Notes: generated by a model from the sequence alone, not told the origin. Numbered from the stretch's first letter, positions 25,972 through 36,383 are shown. The stretch: 64,000 nt of DNA from Lewinellaceae bacterium (GCA_016719605.1 JADJYW010000015.1:217501-281500), one strand, 5' to 3'. Numbers and translations: made by a program.

Positions 25972-28900
25972 TTAGAACTGAAGCGCAGCGCCTATGTAAA
26001 TACGACGCGGCAAGGAAAAGCGACCGGGGTTGAGTACCGCCCAGGAGTAGGAAGCCAGGTAAGCATCCAGGTCCCGGCCCTGATCTTCCACACCACGAAG
26101 AATTGATTGTCCTTCGGCCGTAGCGAGGTAACCATCATCATACGCCGAACCGGTAACCGGGTACACACCGAGCACGTTTTTCTGGTTGAGCAGGTTGGAC
26201 ACCCGCAGATAGACGTTCAGGCCCAGCGGATTTTTGCTGGTTGCCGAAGACAGATCAAAAGTTTTGTCCAAACGAAGGTCCAGGGTAATCCGCCAGGGCA
26301 GGCGGCTGCCATTGAGTGCGCCCAAGGTGCCGGTACCGCCGAAACGCTCCGCACGCTGCCGGGCGGTGTACGGACGACCGGATGCTCCGGACAATTGCAG
26401 GTTGGCGCCAAAGTTGGCCAGAATATCTTTCCCGGCGATGCGCGGGCCGTTGTAGCGTTTGCCCGAGTCGTAGCGGTAGTCGAGGATAGCCTGAACGTTG
26501 TGGCGTTCGTCGAAGCTCAGCGGATACAGGGTACGGATGTTGCCCCGTGTGGTCAGGCCGCGCTGCGAGTTGGCATCCGAACCGGTGCCGTCTGCAAATT
26601 GCAGGGTGTACGCCACGCGCAACTCTGCGTTCTGGATACGACGCAGGTCGTACTGGACCGTGAAGCCTTTAACCGTACCGAAGTCCAGGTTGCCAAAGGT
26701 TTCGTAGCGGCCAATTACGGGCACGTACAGGTACGTGCGCTGCTGGATCATATCGCGCATTTCGCGGTAGTAGGCCGAGAATTTGAGTGCCGAGTTCTGG
26801 TTGAGACGCTGCTGGAAACCCACCTCATAGTCCACAACACGCTCCGGTTTCAGATTCGCATTGTTTTCCGGAGTACGCCCGGGGACATAGAAATAGATAT
26901 AGTCCAACGGTGTCACTTGCCAGTTGCTGGGCGGGCGCTGTACGAGAATGTCGTAGTGCGCGAAGAAGTTGGCATCTTCCGAGATCGGGAACGAGAATGC
27001 CAGACGCGGCAGCCAGTTGACCTGCGGGACGTAGTCTTCAAACGCCGAGTTCGGGTTAAAACGCAGATCGAAAATATCGTCGCCGGAAACGGTATCGCGC
27101 AGGAACGGTGCTACGACACCACCGCCAAAGATGACGTTGCCGTCAGGCGCTTGCGTACCATCCGCCCGATACCAGGTATCGCCATTGCGGAACGCTTTGA
27201 CCGTTTTGTCCTGCTCGCTCGTGACGTACACTTTGTAGTCATCTCCGACGGTACCTGGACGGGTGCCTACACCCGACACCGTGCGGTAGAATTCATCGGC
27301 GTTCATAACCTCGTAGAGCGAGAACTGGTCGCGCATTACCTTGGTATTGGCATCAAAACGTTCGATACGAAGACCAAGGCTGAAGATCATCTTGTTGAAC
27401 GTGAACTTGTCTTTGATATATGCCGCTTGATAAAGCGGAGTCAAGGCCGCCACCGGGAAATCCCGAATACCATCGGCATCGCGGCTGGTGAAAAAGTCGT
27501 TGAACGTAATGTTGTTGCCCAGTTTGTTGCCCTGATAGTCATAACCATAGTAGTTAATTAACTGCTGATCGGTCAACTCCCGCGGCGAGAACATCCCGAT
27601 GCTCAACTGGCTTGGGTCAAGTTCATTCGGGTTAACGTATTCCGACAGATCCCTGCCCAGCAGGCTGCGCACCGAACGGTAGAACTTGAAGTCATTGAGC
27701 TCAATCGTAGCATTGGCAAACTGATTGATGGAGTCGCCTATTTGTGGGCTAAAGAACGGATCCCAATACTTCCCGACGATCGTCGTAGTATCCAGACCAT
27801 TGAAGTGGTTGTTGGTTGCCAAGCGCATCTGGTTCCAAAGGCCAAAGGGCGCCACGGCATAGCTGCGGTCGGTACGCTGCTCGGTCAGCAGACCAAACTG
27901 GATATTGTGCGTACCGGTGCGCCCCAGTTTCAGGTCGAAGCCGGCAGAAGCGATACCGGTGATAATGTCGCTTTCAGACTTGGCAAAACTGTTGTACACC
28001 AACCCCACATTGCTGTGCATACCGGACCAAATACCATTGTACAGCGAAGAGAAGCGGCCGTTTTGGGCCAAATAAGAATCATCATCTTCCGGGTTTGCAT
28101 ACTGGTTGTAGGCAATCAGGCCGGGGTTAGTAATGACCGAGCCATCCTGATAACCCACGAAGGTTTCCCGGTTGTCAAGGTGCGAAACCTCACCGGCATC
28201 ATTGATGGTCGAGACCGGAATATAGTCATAGTTGAAGCGGCCGATATACCCGTAATCGAACAGGCGATCCTGGTGGCGGGGGTCGGCAGTTTCGCCCAGG
28301 CCGCGCTCAAAACCAAACTGAAGCGTGTAGCTGGCGTTGGAAATGGACACCCGATTGGCGCTGCCGCTATCGCTGCTGCCGTCGCTGCTGCCGAGGCGGT
28401 GGCGGAAACGGCCGATACCGCGGTACCGGCTGGAATAGTTCGTCGGGTTGTTTTGGCTGTTGAGCAACCGCCATCCTCCCGGCGTAAACTGGTTCTCTAC
28501 GTCCCGATAAGTACCCGTGATACTCAGGTCAATGTTATCCGAAAGCCGGAAGTCCAACTTGCTCGTAATGTCAATGGTTTGACTCGACTCGAACGGCCGG
28601 TAGTCCATCTGTTGCACACTATCCTGCGTGTAGGTCTCTGCCCGTGGAGTCAGTGCACCATTTTGCAGAATCAGCGGCGAGGCTTCCAGGGTAGCAAGCA
28701 GCTCGTCTTTCACCCGGTACACGGGCACAGCCGAGGGGCCGTCATCCTTTTGCTTCAGATACTGTCCCGAAAGGCGGAAGCCGATAAGCGTGCGCTCCGA
28801 TTTTCCGTCTGCACTTTTGCGCTTGAGAATCGGGCCGCTCACGTTGGCCGTGCCGAGGAACCAACCGTACGGGTCCAAACCGTGCGAGTTCTCGACTTCA

Positions 28901-29583
28901 ACGGTACCATGATAGGAACTGGCCGGGCCTTTTGTAATCACCGAGATCACACCGCCCGTCACGTCGCCGTATTCGGCGCCCAGGCCGCCGGTGATGACCT
29001 GAAGCTGCTCAATGTCCTGCACAGGCGGGGGAGCGCCCGACACCCGGATACCATCAATGTAATAGTTGGTGGCATTGGCCCGCGAGCCTTTGATGTTGAC
29101 CTCACCGCCATCAATTGACGTCGTGCCCGCTGTAGTAGCCACAATAGCGTTGACGCTACGGGTGGGCAGGTTTTTGATTTGCTCGGAGGTAAGCGTTTGG
29201 CCGCCGGATGTTTTGTCCTGCTCAATGAGCGGAACCTTAAAAGCCGACACCGTCACCTCACCGAGCACATTGCCGGAGACCAGTTTGAAGTTGAGGGTAT
29301 TGATCGCGTTCGTCAATACCCGAACACCGGTTACCTTTTCAACCTGGTAGCCGGTGTAGGTCACTTCGAGGTCATAATTCCCGGGGTCTACGTTCAGGCG
29401 GTAGTCCCCATTGTAATCCGTAATTGTCCCGCGCACCAGATCGGTGCCACGGAGCACTTTGATCGTTGCCCCGATCAGTGCCTCGCCCTGATCATCCGTC
29501 ACGTTGCCCGTCAAAACCGTTTGGGCAAACCCGGCGCCAGCGCTGAGGAGCATGGCAAAAATTAGTAGTAATGAACGTACCAT
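25972..29583 (-). CDS. TonB-dependent receptor with carboxypeptidase-like N-terminal domain
   Basis: This 1203-residue outer-membrane receptor begins with a signal peptide (LLLIFAMLLSAGAGFAQT). A CarboxypepD-regulatory-like domain follows (GNVTDDQGEALIGATIKVL, then YNGDYRLNVDPGNYDLEVTY). The plug comes next (KTSGGQTLTSEQIKNLPTRS, then VNIKGSRANATNYYIDGIRV), followed by a long barrel ending RRIYIGAALQF. Energy would come from TonB-ExbBD. It lies upstream of the giant secreted protein and the porin on the same strand, so the three are read as a set. The substrate is unknown. The length exceeds typical siderophore receptors and is closer to SusC/RagA-like proteins, but no SusD partner is present. 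Confidence 0.9.
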   Translation of the reverse strand: MVRSLLLIFAMLLSAGAGFAQTVLTGNVTDDQGEALIGATIKVLRGTDLVRGTITDYNGDYRLNVDPGNYDLEVTYTGYQVEKVTGVRVLTNAINTLNFKLVSGNVLGEVTVSAFKVPLIEQDKTSGGQTLTSEQIKNLPTRSVNAIVATTAGTTSIDGGEVNIKGSRANATNYYIDGIRVSGAPPPVQDIEQLQVITGGLGAEYGDVTGGVISVITKGPASSYHGTVEVENSHGLDPYGWFLGTANVSGPILKRKSADGKSERTLIGFRLSGQYLKQKDDGPSAVPVYRVKDELLATLEASPLILQNGALTPRAETYTQDSVQQMDYRPFESSQTIDITSKLDFRLSDNIDLSITGTYRDVENQFTPGGWRLLNSQNNPTNYSSRYRGIGRFRHRLGSSDGSSDSGSANRVSISNASYTLQFGFERGLGETADPRHQDRLFDYGYIGRFNYDYIPVSTINDAGEVSHLDNRETFVGYQDGSVITNPGLIAYNQYANPEDDDSYLAQNGRFSSLYNGIWSGMHSNVGLVYNSFAKSESDIITGIASAGFDLKLGRTGTHNIQFGLLTEQRTDRSYAVAPFGLWNQMRLATNNHFNGLDTTTIVGKYWDPFFSPQIGDSINQFANATIELNDFKFYRSVRSLLGRDLSEYVNPNELDPSQLSIGMFSPRELTDQQLINYYGYDYQGNKLGNNITFNDFFTSRDADGIRDFPVAALTPLYQAAYIKDKFTFNKMIFSLGLRIERFDANTKVMRDQFSLYEVMNADEFYRTVSGVGTRPGTVGDDYKVYVTSEQDKTVKAFRNGDTWYRADGTQAPDGNVIFGGGVVAPFLRDTVSGDDIFDLRFNPNSAFEDYVPQVNWLPRLAFSFPISEDANFFAHYDILVQRPPSNWQVTPLDYIYFYVPGRTPENNANLKPERVVDYEVGFQQRLNQNSALKFSAYYREMRDMIQQRTYLYVPVIGRYETFGNLDFGTVKGFTVQYDLRRIQNAELRVAYTLQFADGTGSDANSQRGLTTRGNIRTLYPLSFDERHNVQAILDYRYDSGKRYNGPRIAGKDILANFGANLQLSGASGRPYTARQRAERFGGTGTLGALNGSRLPWRITLDLRLDKTFDLSSATSKNPLGLNVYLRVSNLLNQKNVLGVYPVTGSAYDDGYLATAEGQSILRGVEDQGRDLDAYLASYSWAVLNPGRFSLPRRIYIGAALQF

Positions 29584-29783
29584 AGAACAGAGGTTGATTA
29601 TTCACTAGTTAATGTCAGAAAAAATTTAGGTCGCGCCAACAGGCTTTTCGGAGGGGGCATCAAGGCTTCAATTGAGTGGGCTTCCAAAAGTGCCCGCAAT
29701 GTTAGTGAAACTGTGTGGCAGCATGGCCGTACTTTGTAAACATTGTTAAGGTTTTGACAAATTTGGGCGGCTACCCAGTCTTC

Positions 29784-30737
29784 TCAGGGAAATTTTGGGG
29801 GGTAAAGAACGGTAATTATTTTTCCCAGCAGGACTTCCGCGAGTTTCCTTTTCGATTCGTATGTCCATCCCGCGACATGCGGACTCAGCACCACATTGTC
29901 CATTTTATACAAGCGCCCGTACAAACTACGCTCCCGCAGCGAATAAGTGGCAGGCTTTTCATTTTCAAATACATCCAGACAAGCGCCGCCGATTTTTTGC
30001 TCCTCCAGGGCCTCCACGATATCGGCCGTTTTTACGCAGGAACCCCGGGCCGTGTTGATCAAAATAAAACCCGGTTTGCAGCGATTCAAAAATTTCCGGT
30101 CCACAAAATGCCGGGTCTCTTTGGTCAGCGGCAAGTGCAAGCTGATGATATCGGCGTGCCCCACGATGGTTTCCAAATCGGTTTCGCGTACCCAGGGCAT
30201 ATCGGCCGCGTAATCGGTTTTGTATTTGTCGTAAGCCAAAACGGTCATTTCCATCCCGGCCAATTTTCGCGCAAACTGGCTGCCCGTGTGCCCAAACCCG
30301 ATAATCCCGAGTGTCCGGCCGCTCAATTCTACACCCCGGTTTGCCTCCCGCCGCCAGATACCCTGGCGGACCTCCCGGTCGGCGCGCAGCAAATTATTCA
30401 TCAGGGTCAGCAGCATCCCAAGCGCTTGTTCGGCCACCGCGTTTCGGTTCCCTTCGGGGCTGCTCACCACGGCCACACCCTTTTCGGCGGCGTATTCGCG
30501 GTCTATAATCTCCATCCCGGAACCAAGCCTGCCGATAAACCGAAGGTTTTTCGTCTGATCCAGAAAAGCGCGATCAATCCGAATTTTGCTGTTGACGATC
30601 AAGCCCTGGTACAAGTGGATGATTTCCTGGGCACTTTCCACCGTAATATCCGGCAAAAAATGGCAGATGTAGCCCAAGCGCTCCAAACCGTCCATCAAAA
30701 AGGAATGGCAATCATCTGTGATCAGCACTTGCTTCAT
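29784..30737 (-). CDS. D-2-hydroxyacid dehydrogenase (phosphoglycerate dehydrogenase-like)
   Basis: This 317-residue NAD-dependent oxidoreductase has the family's two-domain layout. The Rossmann motif GRTLGIIGFGHTGSQFARKL lies near residue 145. The catalytic residues are Arg in LINTARGSCVKTADIVEALE near 227, Glu in CLDVFENEKPAT near 255 and His in VLSPHVAGWTYESK near 285. The substrate-recognition region IGRLGSGMEIIDREYAAEKG is also visible. Lacking the C-terminal ACT domain of some SerA enzymes, it could be a short-form serine-pathway enzyme or another hydroxyacid dehydrogenase. It stands alone between divergent neighbours, and 200 bp upstream of the TonB gene hold no recognisable feature. 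Confidence 0.9.
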   Translation of the reverse strand: MKQVLITDDCHSFLMDGLERLGYICHFLPDITVESAQEIIHLYQGLIVNSKIRIDRAFLDQTKNLRFIGRLGSGMEIIDREYAAEKGVAVVSSPEGNRNAVAEQALGMLLTLMNNLLRADREVRQGIWRREANRGVELSGRTLGIIGFGHTGSQFARKLAGMEMTVLAYDKYKTDYAADMPWVRETDLETIVGHADIISLHLPLTKETRHFVDRKFLNRCKPGFILINTARGSCVKTADIVEALEEQKIGGACLDVFENEKPATYSLRERSLYGRLYKMDNVVLSPHVAGWTYESKRKLAEVLLGKIITVLYPPKFP

Positions 30738-30984
30738 GCTAATTGCCCTGCAAAGTGGCGTATATTTTATAGGTGAAAAAGGTCAAATGTGCAGATGAAT
30801 ACCCTGGGGTGGTGAACGCAGCGTTTGGGTTTGTGAAAGAAACCCGCAACAGGTTTGCAATCCACGCCAGGCAACGGAACTTTGCCGGATGCAACCCGGC
30901 GCCGTCGGTCGGGTTCGTCCATCCCTCCATTTTCGCACAAAACGAATGCCGCGACAGCCGGCAAAGGTATTTACGCCTCGTGTT

Positions 30985-31658
30985 ATGAAACAGATATTTT
31001 TTTGATCCTCGTTGCCGCCACCTGGTGCAGCTGCTCCGATACCCCCACTACCCGATACACCGCAAATTGCTATGTGCGCTACCTGAAACCGGAAGCACAA
31101 CTTCTCGCAGAAACGGTCCTGCATGCCAAGACCCCCGATCAGCCCGAAGCAACATCTGCCGAAGCGCCCGAAGGCGTGCGCTACCGCGGCACGCTCATGC
31201 GCGCACTGGATTTGCAGGGCACCACAACGTACCGAACCGAACAAACCGGAGGCTATGCCCCCGAGCATACCTTCACCTGGAAAGATAATCGGCAGCAACC
31301 GCACACCGTACAAATGAACCTGCCGCCCATATCCGCGTTCTCTTTTAATTCCGAAACAATTTCCAGAACTAACCCGGCAACCCTCACCTGGGACGGGGCG
31401 CCCTTGGACAAGAACGAAAGCTTAGCCATGATCTGGGTCACTACCGACGGGGGCAAAACCGTGCCCATGGAGATAATCGGAAACCCCGGGCAAGACCGCA
31501 TCGAATTCCCGGCAGCGCAACTGTCCAAACTCGAGCCTGGAACCTGGAAACTGTACCTGGTACGCAAAAAAAGTATCCAGTCCGAACAGCCCGACACCAC
31601 GGTGCGCTGCACCGCCGAATACTACACCGACGAGATCGTCGTGACCGTAACAAACTGA
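30985..31658 (+). CDS. Hypothetical lipoprotein (frameshifted in signal peptide)
   Basis: A start at 30985 reads MKQIFF and then meets TGA within a run of seven T. One more T would give a lipoprotein signal running FLILVAATWCSCSDTP, with the acylated Cys in the lipobox, after which the same frame continues to 31658. The mature part of about 205 residues has a beta-rich region (VRYLKPEAQLLAETVL, HTFTWKDNRQQPHTVQMNLP) and a C-terminal Ig-like segment (SLAMIWVTTDGGKTVPMEII, WKLYLVRKKSIQSEQPD). No known family is recognised. It is expected to sit in the outer or inner membrane facing the periplasm. The indel lies in a homopolymer. The spacer 30738-30984 upstream shows no clear gene. Confidence 0.65.
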
Positions 31659-31798
31659 TGCAGCGAAGCCCGGGCTAAAAAAGTTGGCACCAACTTCGCA
31701 AGGATTCATTGTGTAATTTTGCGGCCCCAACCAACCATTTTCCGCATGCACACATCAATTCGTTTGAAATTCAAAAAAATACAACCAATACGTTTGTC

Positions 31799-33190
31799 AT
31801 GAAACAACTGCTTTTCCTCCTGCTGCTCCCGCTCTACCTGCAAGCCTTCCAGCAGGCTCCCAAACCGGCCAAGTCTGCCGGCGACCAAATCCAGCTCACC
31901 TGCAAAATCGTTGAAGCCCCCCCGAATGCCGAAACAATTTTTGTGTACGAACAGGTCGGAATGGCCAGCCGTGAGGTGGCCCGCGGCACGCGACAGCCCG
32001 ACGGCGCATACGTCGTTACCATGCCCGCCGCCGAGCCGCGCATCTACAGCATCGGTTTCAGCGATGCCCAAACCGGGCGTATCATCCTCGGCAAGGAAAA
32101 AGACCTGACCCTGTGGGCCAACGCTCAGTTTATGGAAAAAGGCCGCACCTTAGGCTCCGAAATCAACAAAGCCTACGAAACCATGCGCACCAAAGCCGAA
32201 CAATTGCGCAGCACCAGCGACCAACTTCGCAACGAACAGCGGCAAGCCCGGGCCGCCCAAAACGCCGCTGCCATGAAAACCGCACGCGAGCAATTGGTGG
32301 CCCACGAACAGGAAAAAACACGTTTTCTCGCCGACCTGAAAAAGAGCAATCCGATAATCTGGCACGCCGCAACGCTCCTGCTCTCGCCCGAGGATGTTTC
32401 CGAAACCACCGGCGCTACAACCGAACTGGATTTTTACGGCAAACAATTTTTTGGCTACGCCAACCTGAGCGACCCCGCCTACGAAACTATACCTGAATTG
32501 TACGACGCCTTCCAGGCCTATGTCGCCCTGGTTTCCCAACTGGGGGCCAGCGCCGCTGCTTGCAAAGACATGGCCAACACCCAACTGGCCAAACTCAATG
32601 CCGGCACCAATGCCTACCGCCGCGCCTTCGCCGGAATCGTCACCGGCATGAAAACCGCCAACCATCCCGACCAGGCCGCCTTTTCTCAACAATACATCAA
32701 TACCTACCGCAGCAAGGACCTCGGCGAAATCACCCGCCTCGAGTCCGAACTGCGCAAAACGTCCACCTTCACGCCCGGCATGGAAGCGCCCGACCTCGCC
32801 GGCCCCACACCCGATGGCGGATCGTACGCCCTGAGTCAGATGCGCGGAAAATATGTCCTCATTGACTTCTGGGCCAGCTGGTGCGGCCCTTGTCGCCGCG
32901 AAAACCCCAATGTTGTCGCCCTCTATGGCAAGTACAAAAGCAAGGGTTTCGAGATTCTCGGTGTGAGCCTTGACCGGGACGATGCCGCCTGGAAAAAGGC
33001 CATCGAACAGGACAAACTCACCTGGCCCCACATCAGCGACCTGCAAGGCTGGAAAAGCCAGCATGCCGCGCTGTACTCGGTCAGCTCCATTCCTCAAACC
33101 CTCCTGCTCGACCCCCAGGGCAAGATCATCCAGCGCAACCTGCGCGGAGAACAGTTGGCCGAGAAGTTGCGCGAAATTTTCGGAGAGTAA
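31799..33190 (+). CDS. TlpA-family thiol-disulfide oxidoreductase with DUF4369-like N-terminal part
   Basis: This 463-residue exported protein starts at 31799 (KQLLFLLLLPLYLQAFQQAP signal peptide). The N-terminal half is a DUF4369-like beta domain (TFDAQ-type RIYSIGFSDAQTGRIILGKE) followed by a long Gln/Ala/Arg-rich helix. The C-terminal half, from about residue 330, is a thioredoxin fold (YVLIDFWASWCGPCRRENPN, with the CGPC redox site, and SVSSIPQTLLLDPQGKIIQR with the cis-Pro). Such proteins reduce or isomerise disulfides in the periplasm. A -7-like TAATTTTG lies at 31714-31721. A strong terminator follows. No partner gene is adjacent, so the target is unknown. Confidence 0.9.
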   Translation: MKQLLFLLLLPLYLQAFQQAPKPAKSAGDQIQLTCKIVEAPPNAETIFVYEQVGMASREVARGTRQPDGAYVVTMPAAEPRIYSIGFSDAQTGRIILGKEKDLTLWANAQFMEKGRTLGSEINKAYETMRTKAEQLRSTSDQLRNEQRQARAAQNAAAMKTAREQLVAHEQEKTRFLADLKKSNPIIWHAATLLLSPEDVSETTGATTELDFYGKQFFGYANLSDPAYETIPELYDAFQAYVALVSQLGASAAACKDMANTQLAKLNAGTNAYRRAFAGIVTGMKTANHPDQAAFSQQYINTYRSKDLGEITRLESELRKTSTFTPGMEAPDLAGPTPDGGSYALSQMRGKYVLIDFWASWCGPCRRENPNVVALYGKYKSKGFEILGVSLDRDDAAWKKAIEQDKLTWPHISDLQGWKSQHAALYSVSSIPQTLLLDPQGKIIQRNLRGEQLAEKLREIFGE

Positions 33191-33221
33191 TCTGCTGGCA
33201 ACCGATACGGTACAGTTGGTG

Positions 33222-33260
33222 ACCGGCAGCGCGGAATGCTCCGCGCTGCCGGTTTTTTTT
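33222..33260 (+). terminator. Intrinsic terminator after the TlpA gene
   Basis: A perfect 14-bp GC-rich stem (accggcagcgcgga with tccgcgctgccggt, loop atgc) is followed by seven T. It lies 32 bp beyond the TlpA stop codon and before the amidohydrolase gene. Confidence 0.95.
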
Positions 33261-33342
33261 ATCGCTTGGCAACCCGGCCATTCCTTCCCCCCTGATTTGC
33301 GGTACTTCACCTACATTTGCCCGCAAACAACCGTTCCTGCCC

Positions 33343-36300
33343 ATGCAGCATTTCGTCCTTCGCCTCCTCTTTTTTGCGTTTTGCGCAGCCCCCGTCGCGC
33401 TTTTTGCCCAACAAACCTACCCCCAGGCCGCGCCTTCCGACCAGCGCGACCGCGCCGGCGCATTTACCAATGCCACCATTTTTGTAGATTATCAGACCCG
33501 GCTCGACAGTGCCACGCTGATTGTGCGTAAGGGCAAAGTGGTTGCCTGCGGAAAAAATGTGGCCGTGCCCAAAGATGCCGTGGTCGTGAATTGCAGTGGC
33601 AAAACCATCTATCCAGGCCTGATTGACCTGTATGCAACCGGATACGGGTTGGGCGCCCAGCGCACGGAAAGCCGCCCCCCGGGTCAGCAAGCCCCGCAAC
33701 CATACTCCAACAAAAAAGGCGCGTATTCCTGGAATGAGGCCCTCCGGCCCGAGTTCAGCGCTGCCGAAGCGTTTTCCAACGACGAAAAAGCCGCCGCCGA
33801 GTGGCGCAAACTCGGCTTCGGCGCCCTGCTCACCCACCAGGCCGACGGCATCTCCCGCGGCACGGGCGCACTCGTTGCCCTCGCCGACGAACGCGAACAC
33901 GAAACCATCCTCCTGCCCCGCGCCACCCACCACCTCTCCCTGCGCAAAGGCAGCAGTACGCAAAACTACCCCTCCTCGCTCATGGGCGTACTGGCCCTCA
34001 TCCGCCAAACCTATCTGGATGCCGACTGGTACAAAACCGCCGGCCACCAAGAGGAGCAAAATCTCTCGCTCGAAGCCTGGAACAGCCTGCAAGACCTGCC
34101 CCAGATTTTTGAGGCTGCCGACAAACTCGACGTGCTGCGCATCGCCCGCGTGGGGCAGGAATTCGGAAAAAAATATGTGGTGAAAACAACCGGCGACGAG
34201 TACCAGCGCCTTGCCGAAATAAAAGCCACCGGCCAGGTGCTCATCGTACCGCTCGAATTCCCCGATGCCGATGCTGCCGCCAACCCTTTCGATGCGCTCA
34301 ACGTGTCGCTCTCCACCCTGAAACACTGGGAAATGGCCCCTTCCAACCCGGCCCGCCTGGCAGCAGCGGGCATCCCGTTTGCCCTCACCGCCAATGATCT
34401 GCGCGACAAAAAACAGTTTTGGACCAACCTCCGCAAGGCCGTCGAAAATGGCCTTTCCGAACAGGACGCCCTCCGGGCGCTCACCTGGCAACCTGCCCGG
34501 CTCATCAACGCCTACGACCAGATCGGCAGCCTCGAACCGGGCAAAGTGGCCAACTTTTTTATCACTTCCGGCAACGTGTTCAAAGCCGACACGAAAATCC
34601 TCGACACCTGGGTGCAGGGCAAAAAATATACAGTAACCACCGACAATCTGGACGGGGTTAATCTGCTGGGCGTCTACCAACTGCGCGTTGACACAGGCAC
34701 CCTCACGCTCACCGTGAAAGGAAAAACCGAGGCGCCCGAAGCCGAACTGCTATTTGCCGACAGCAGCACCCGCAAGGCAAATATCTCCTACGGCAACGGC
34801 CTGGTGCTGCTCACCTTTCAGCCAGACACCACCGGGAAAGCATTCGTGTCGCTCAGCGGCGAAGTGCGGGCGGACGGTAACTGGTCGGGGCGCGGCACCC
34901 GTACCGACGGCAGCTGGACGGCATGGAGCGCCCAGCGTACGGGCGATGCCCCCGCAGACAAACCAAAACGCCCCGAAAAGACCCCGGCTGCACCGGAAAC
35001 GGGTGATATGATTTATCCTTTCACGGCCTTCGGCCAAAAAGAAAAACCCAAAGCGGCTACTTACCTGATCCGGAATACAACCGTATGGACCAACGAGCGC
35101 GAGGGCATTCTGCGAAATGTGGACGTATTGGTGTCCAATGGAAAAATCCAGCGTATCGGCCGCAGCCTGCCGGTGCAAGATGATGCCGAGGTGGTGGATG
35201 GTCGCAACAAACACCTCACTGCCGGTATCATTGACGAACATTCGCACATCGCCGTGGCCCGCTCGGTGAACGAGGGTACCCAGGAATCATCGGCCGAAGT
35301 GCGCATCGCCGATGCCCTGGACTCCGAGGACATCAACATCTACCGTCAACTCTCCGGCGGTGTTACCAGCAGCCACCTCCTGCACGGCTCTGCCAACCCC
35401 ATCGGTGGCCAGTCGCAACTCATCAAACTCCGCTGGGGCGCCGCGCCGGAAGAACTCAAATTCCAGAACTGGCCGGGCCAGATCAAGTTTGCGCTCGGCG
35501 AAAACGTCAAACAAAGTAACTGGGGCGACAACAACCGCACCCGCTACCCACAAACCCGCATGGGCGTGGAGCAGGTCTATGTGGACTACTTTACCCGTGC
35601 CCAGGAGTACGCACGCCTGAAAAAATCGGGCAAGCCTTACCGCAAAGACCTCGAAATGGAGGCTTTGCAAGAAATTCTTGAAAGCAAGCGCTTCATCACC
35701 TGCCACTCCTATGTGCAAAGCGAAATCACCATGCTCATGCGCGTGGCCGAAAAGTTTGGCTTCCGCATCAATACCTTCACCCACATCCTCGAAGGCTACA
35801 AAGTAGCCGATAAAATGGCGACACACGGCGTAGGCGGCAGCACGTTCAGCGACTGGTGGGCGTACAAGTTTGAGGTGTACCAGGCCATTCCGTACAATGC
35901 CGCCATCATGCACAAGCAGGGTGTGACCGTCGCCATCAACTCCGACGATGCCGAAATGGCGCGCCGACTCAATCAGGAAGCCGGCAAAACCGTCATGTAT
36001 GGCGGCGTCAGTGAGGAAGATGCCTGGAAAATGGTGACACTCAACCCGGCCAAACTCCTGCGTGTGGACGACCGCGTGGGCAGTGTGAAAGCCGGCAAAG
36101 ATGCCGACCTGGTACTCTGGAACGACAATCCTTTGTCGGTGTACGCCAGGGCTGAAAAAACCTGGGTGGACGGTATCCAGTATTTCGATCGGGAGGAAGA
36201 CAAAAAACGACAGGAATGGGTACGCAAGGAGCGCGCCCGCATCTTGTCCAAAATGCAGGCCGACAAAAAGCCCGGCGGCGGCGGCGAACGACCCGCACAG

Positions 36301-36348
36301 CGGCCGCGCGAACACTACCACTGCGACAGCATGGAAGACGAAGGGTGA
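33343..36348 (+). CDS. Exported tandem amidohydrolase-domain protein
   Basis: This 1001-residue protein has a signal peptide (LLFFAFCAAPVALFAQQTYP) and two amidohydrolase-type halves. In the second, from about residue 575, the metal site TAGIIDEHSHIAVARSVNEG is intact and VAINSDDAEMARRLNQEAGK carries the late Asp, so this half is probably active. The first half has the small beta domain (ATLIVRKGKVVACGKNVAVP), but where HxH is expected it reads YPGLIDLYATGYGLG, so it is likely inactive. An imidazolonepropionase-like hydrolase acting on cyclic amides in the periplasm is plausible, substrate unknown. A TACATTTG -7-like element lies at 33312-33319. The C-terminus is rich in Lys, Arg and Gly. Confidence 0.85.
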   Translation: MQHFVLRLLFFAFCAAPVALFAQQTYPQAAPSDQRDRAGAFTNATIFVDYQTRLDSATLIVRKGKVVACGKNVAVPKDAVVVNCSGKTIYPGLIDLYATGYGLGAQRTESRPPGQQAPQPYSNKKGAYSWNEALRPEFSAAEAFSNDEKAAAEWRKLGFGALLTHQADGISRGTGALVALADEREHETILLPRATHHLSLRKGSSTQNYPSSLMGVLALIRQTYLDADWYKTAGHQEEQNLSLEAWNSLQDLPQIFEAADKLDVLRIARVGQEFGKKYVVKTTGDEYQRLAEIKATGQVLIVPLEFPDADAAANPFDALNVSLSTLKHWEMAPSNPARLAAAGIPFALTANDLRDKKQFWTNLRKAVENGLSEQDALRALTWQPARLINAYDQIGSLEPGKVANFFITSGNVFKADTKILDTWVQGKKYTVTTDNLDGVNLLGVYQLRVDTGTLTLTVKGKTEAPEAELLFADSSTRKANISYGNGLVLLTFQPDTTGKAFVSLSGEVRADGNWSGRGTRTDGSWTAWSAQRTGDAPADKPKRPEKTPAAPETGDMIYPFTAFGQKEKPKAATYLIRNTTVWTNEREGILRNVDVLVSNGKIQRIGRSLPVQDDAEVVDGRNKHLTAGIIDEHSHIAVARSVNEGTQESSAEVRIADALDSEDINIYRQLSGGVTSSHLLHGSANPIGGQSQLIKLRWGAAPEELKFQNWPGQIKFALGENVKQSNWGDNNRTRYPQTRMGVEQVYVDYFTRAQEYARLKKSGKPYRKDLEMEALQEILESKRFITCHSYVQSEITMLMRVAEKFGFRINTFTHILEGYKVADKMATHGVGGSTFSDWWAYKFEVYQAIPYNAAIMHKQGVTVAINSDDAEMARRLNQEAGKTVMYGGVSEEDAWKMVTLNPAKLLRVDDRVGSVKAGKDADLVLWNDNPLSVYARAEKTWVDGIQYFDREEDKKRQEWVRKERARILSKMQADKKPGGGGERPAQRPREHYHCDSMEDEG

Positions 36349-36383
36349 CGGGAAAAAGGTAAATTGGCGAGAGGGCAAGGGCG

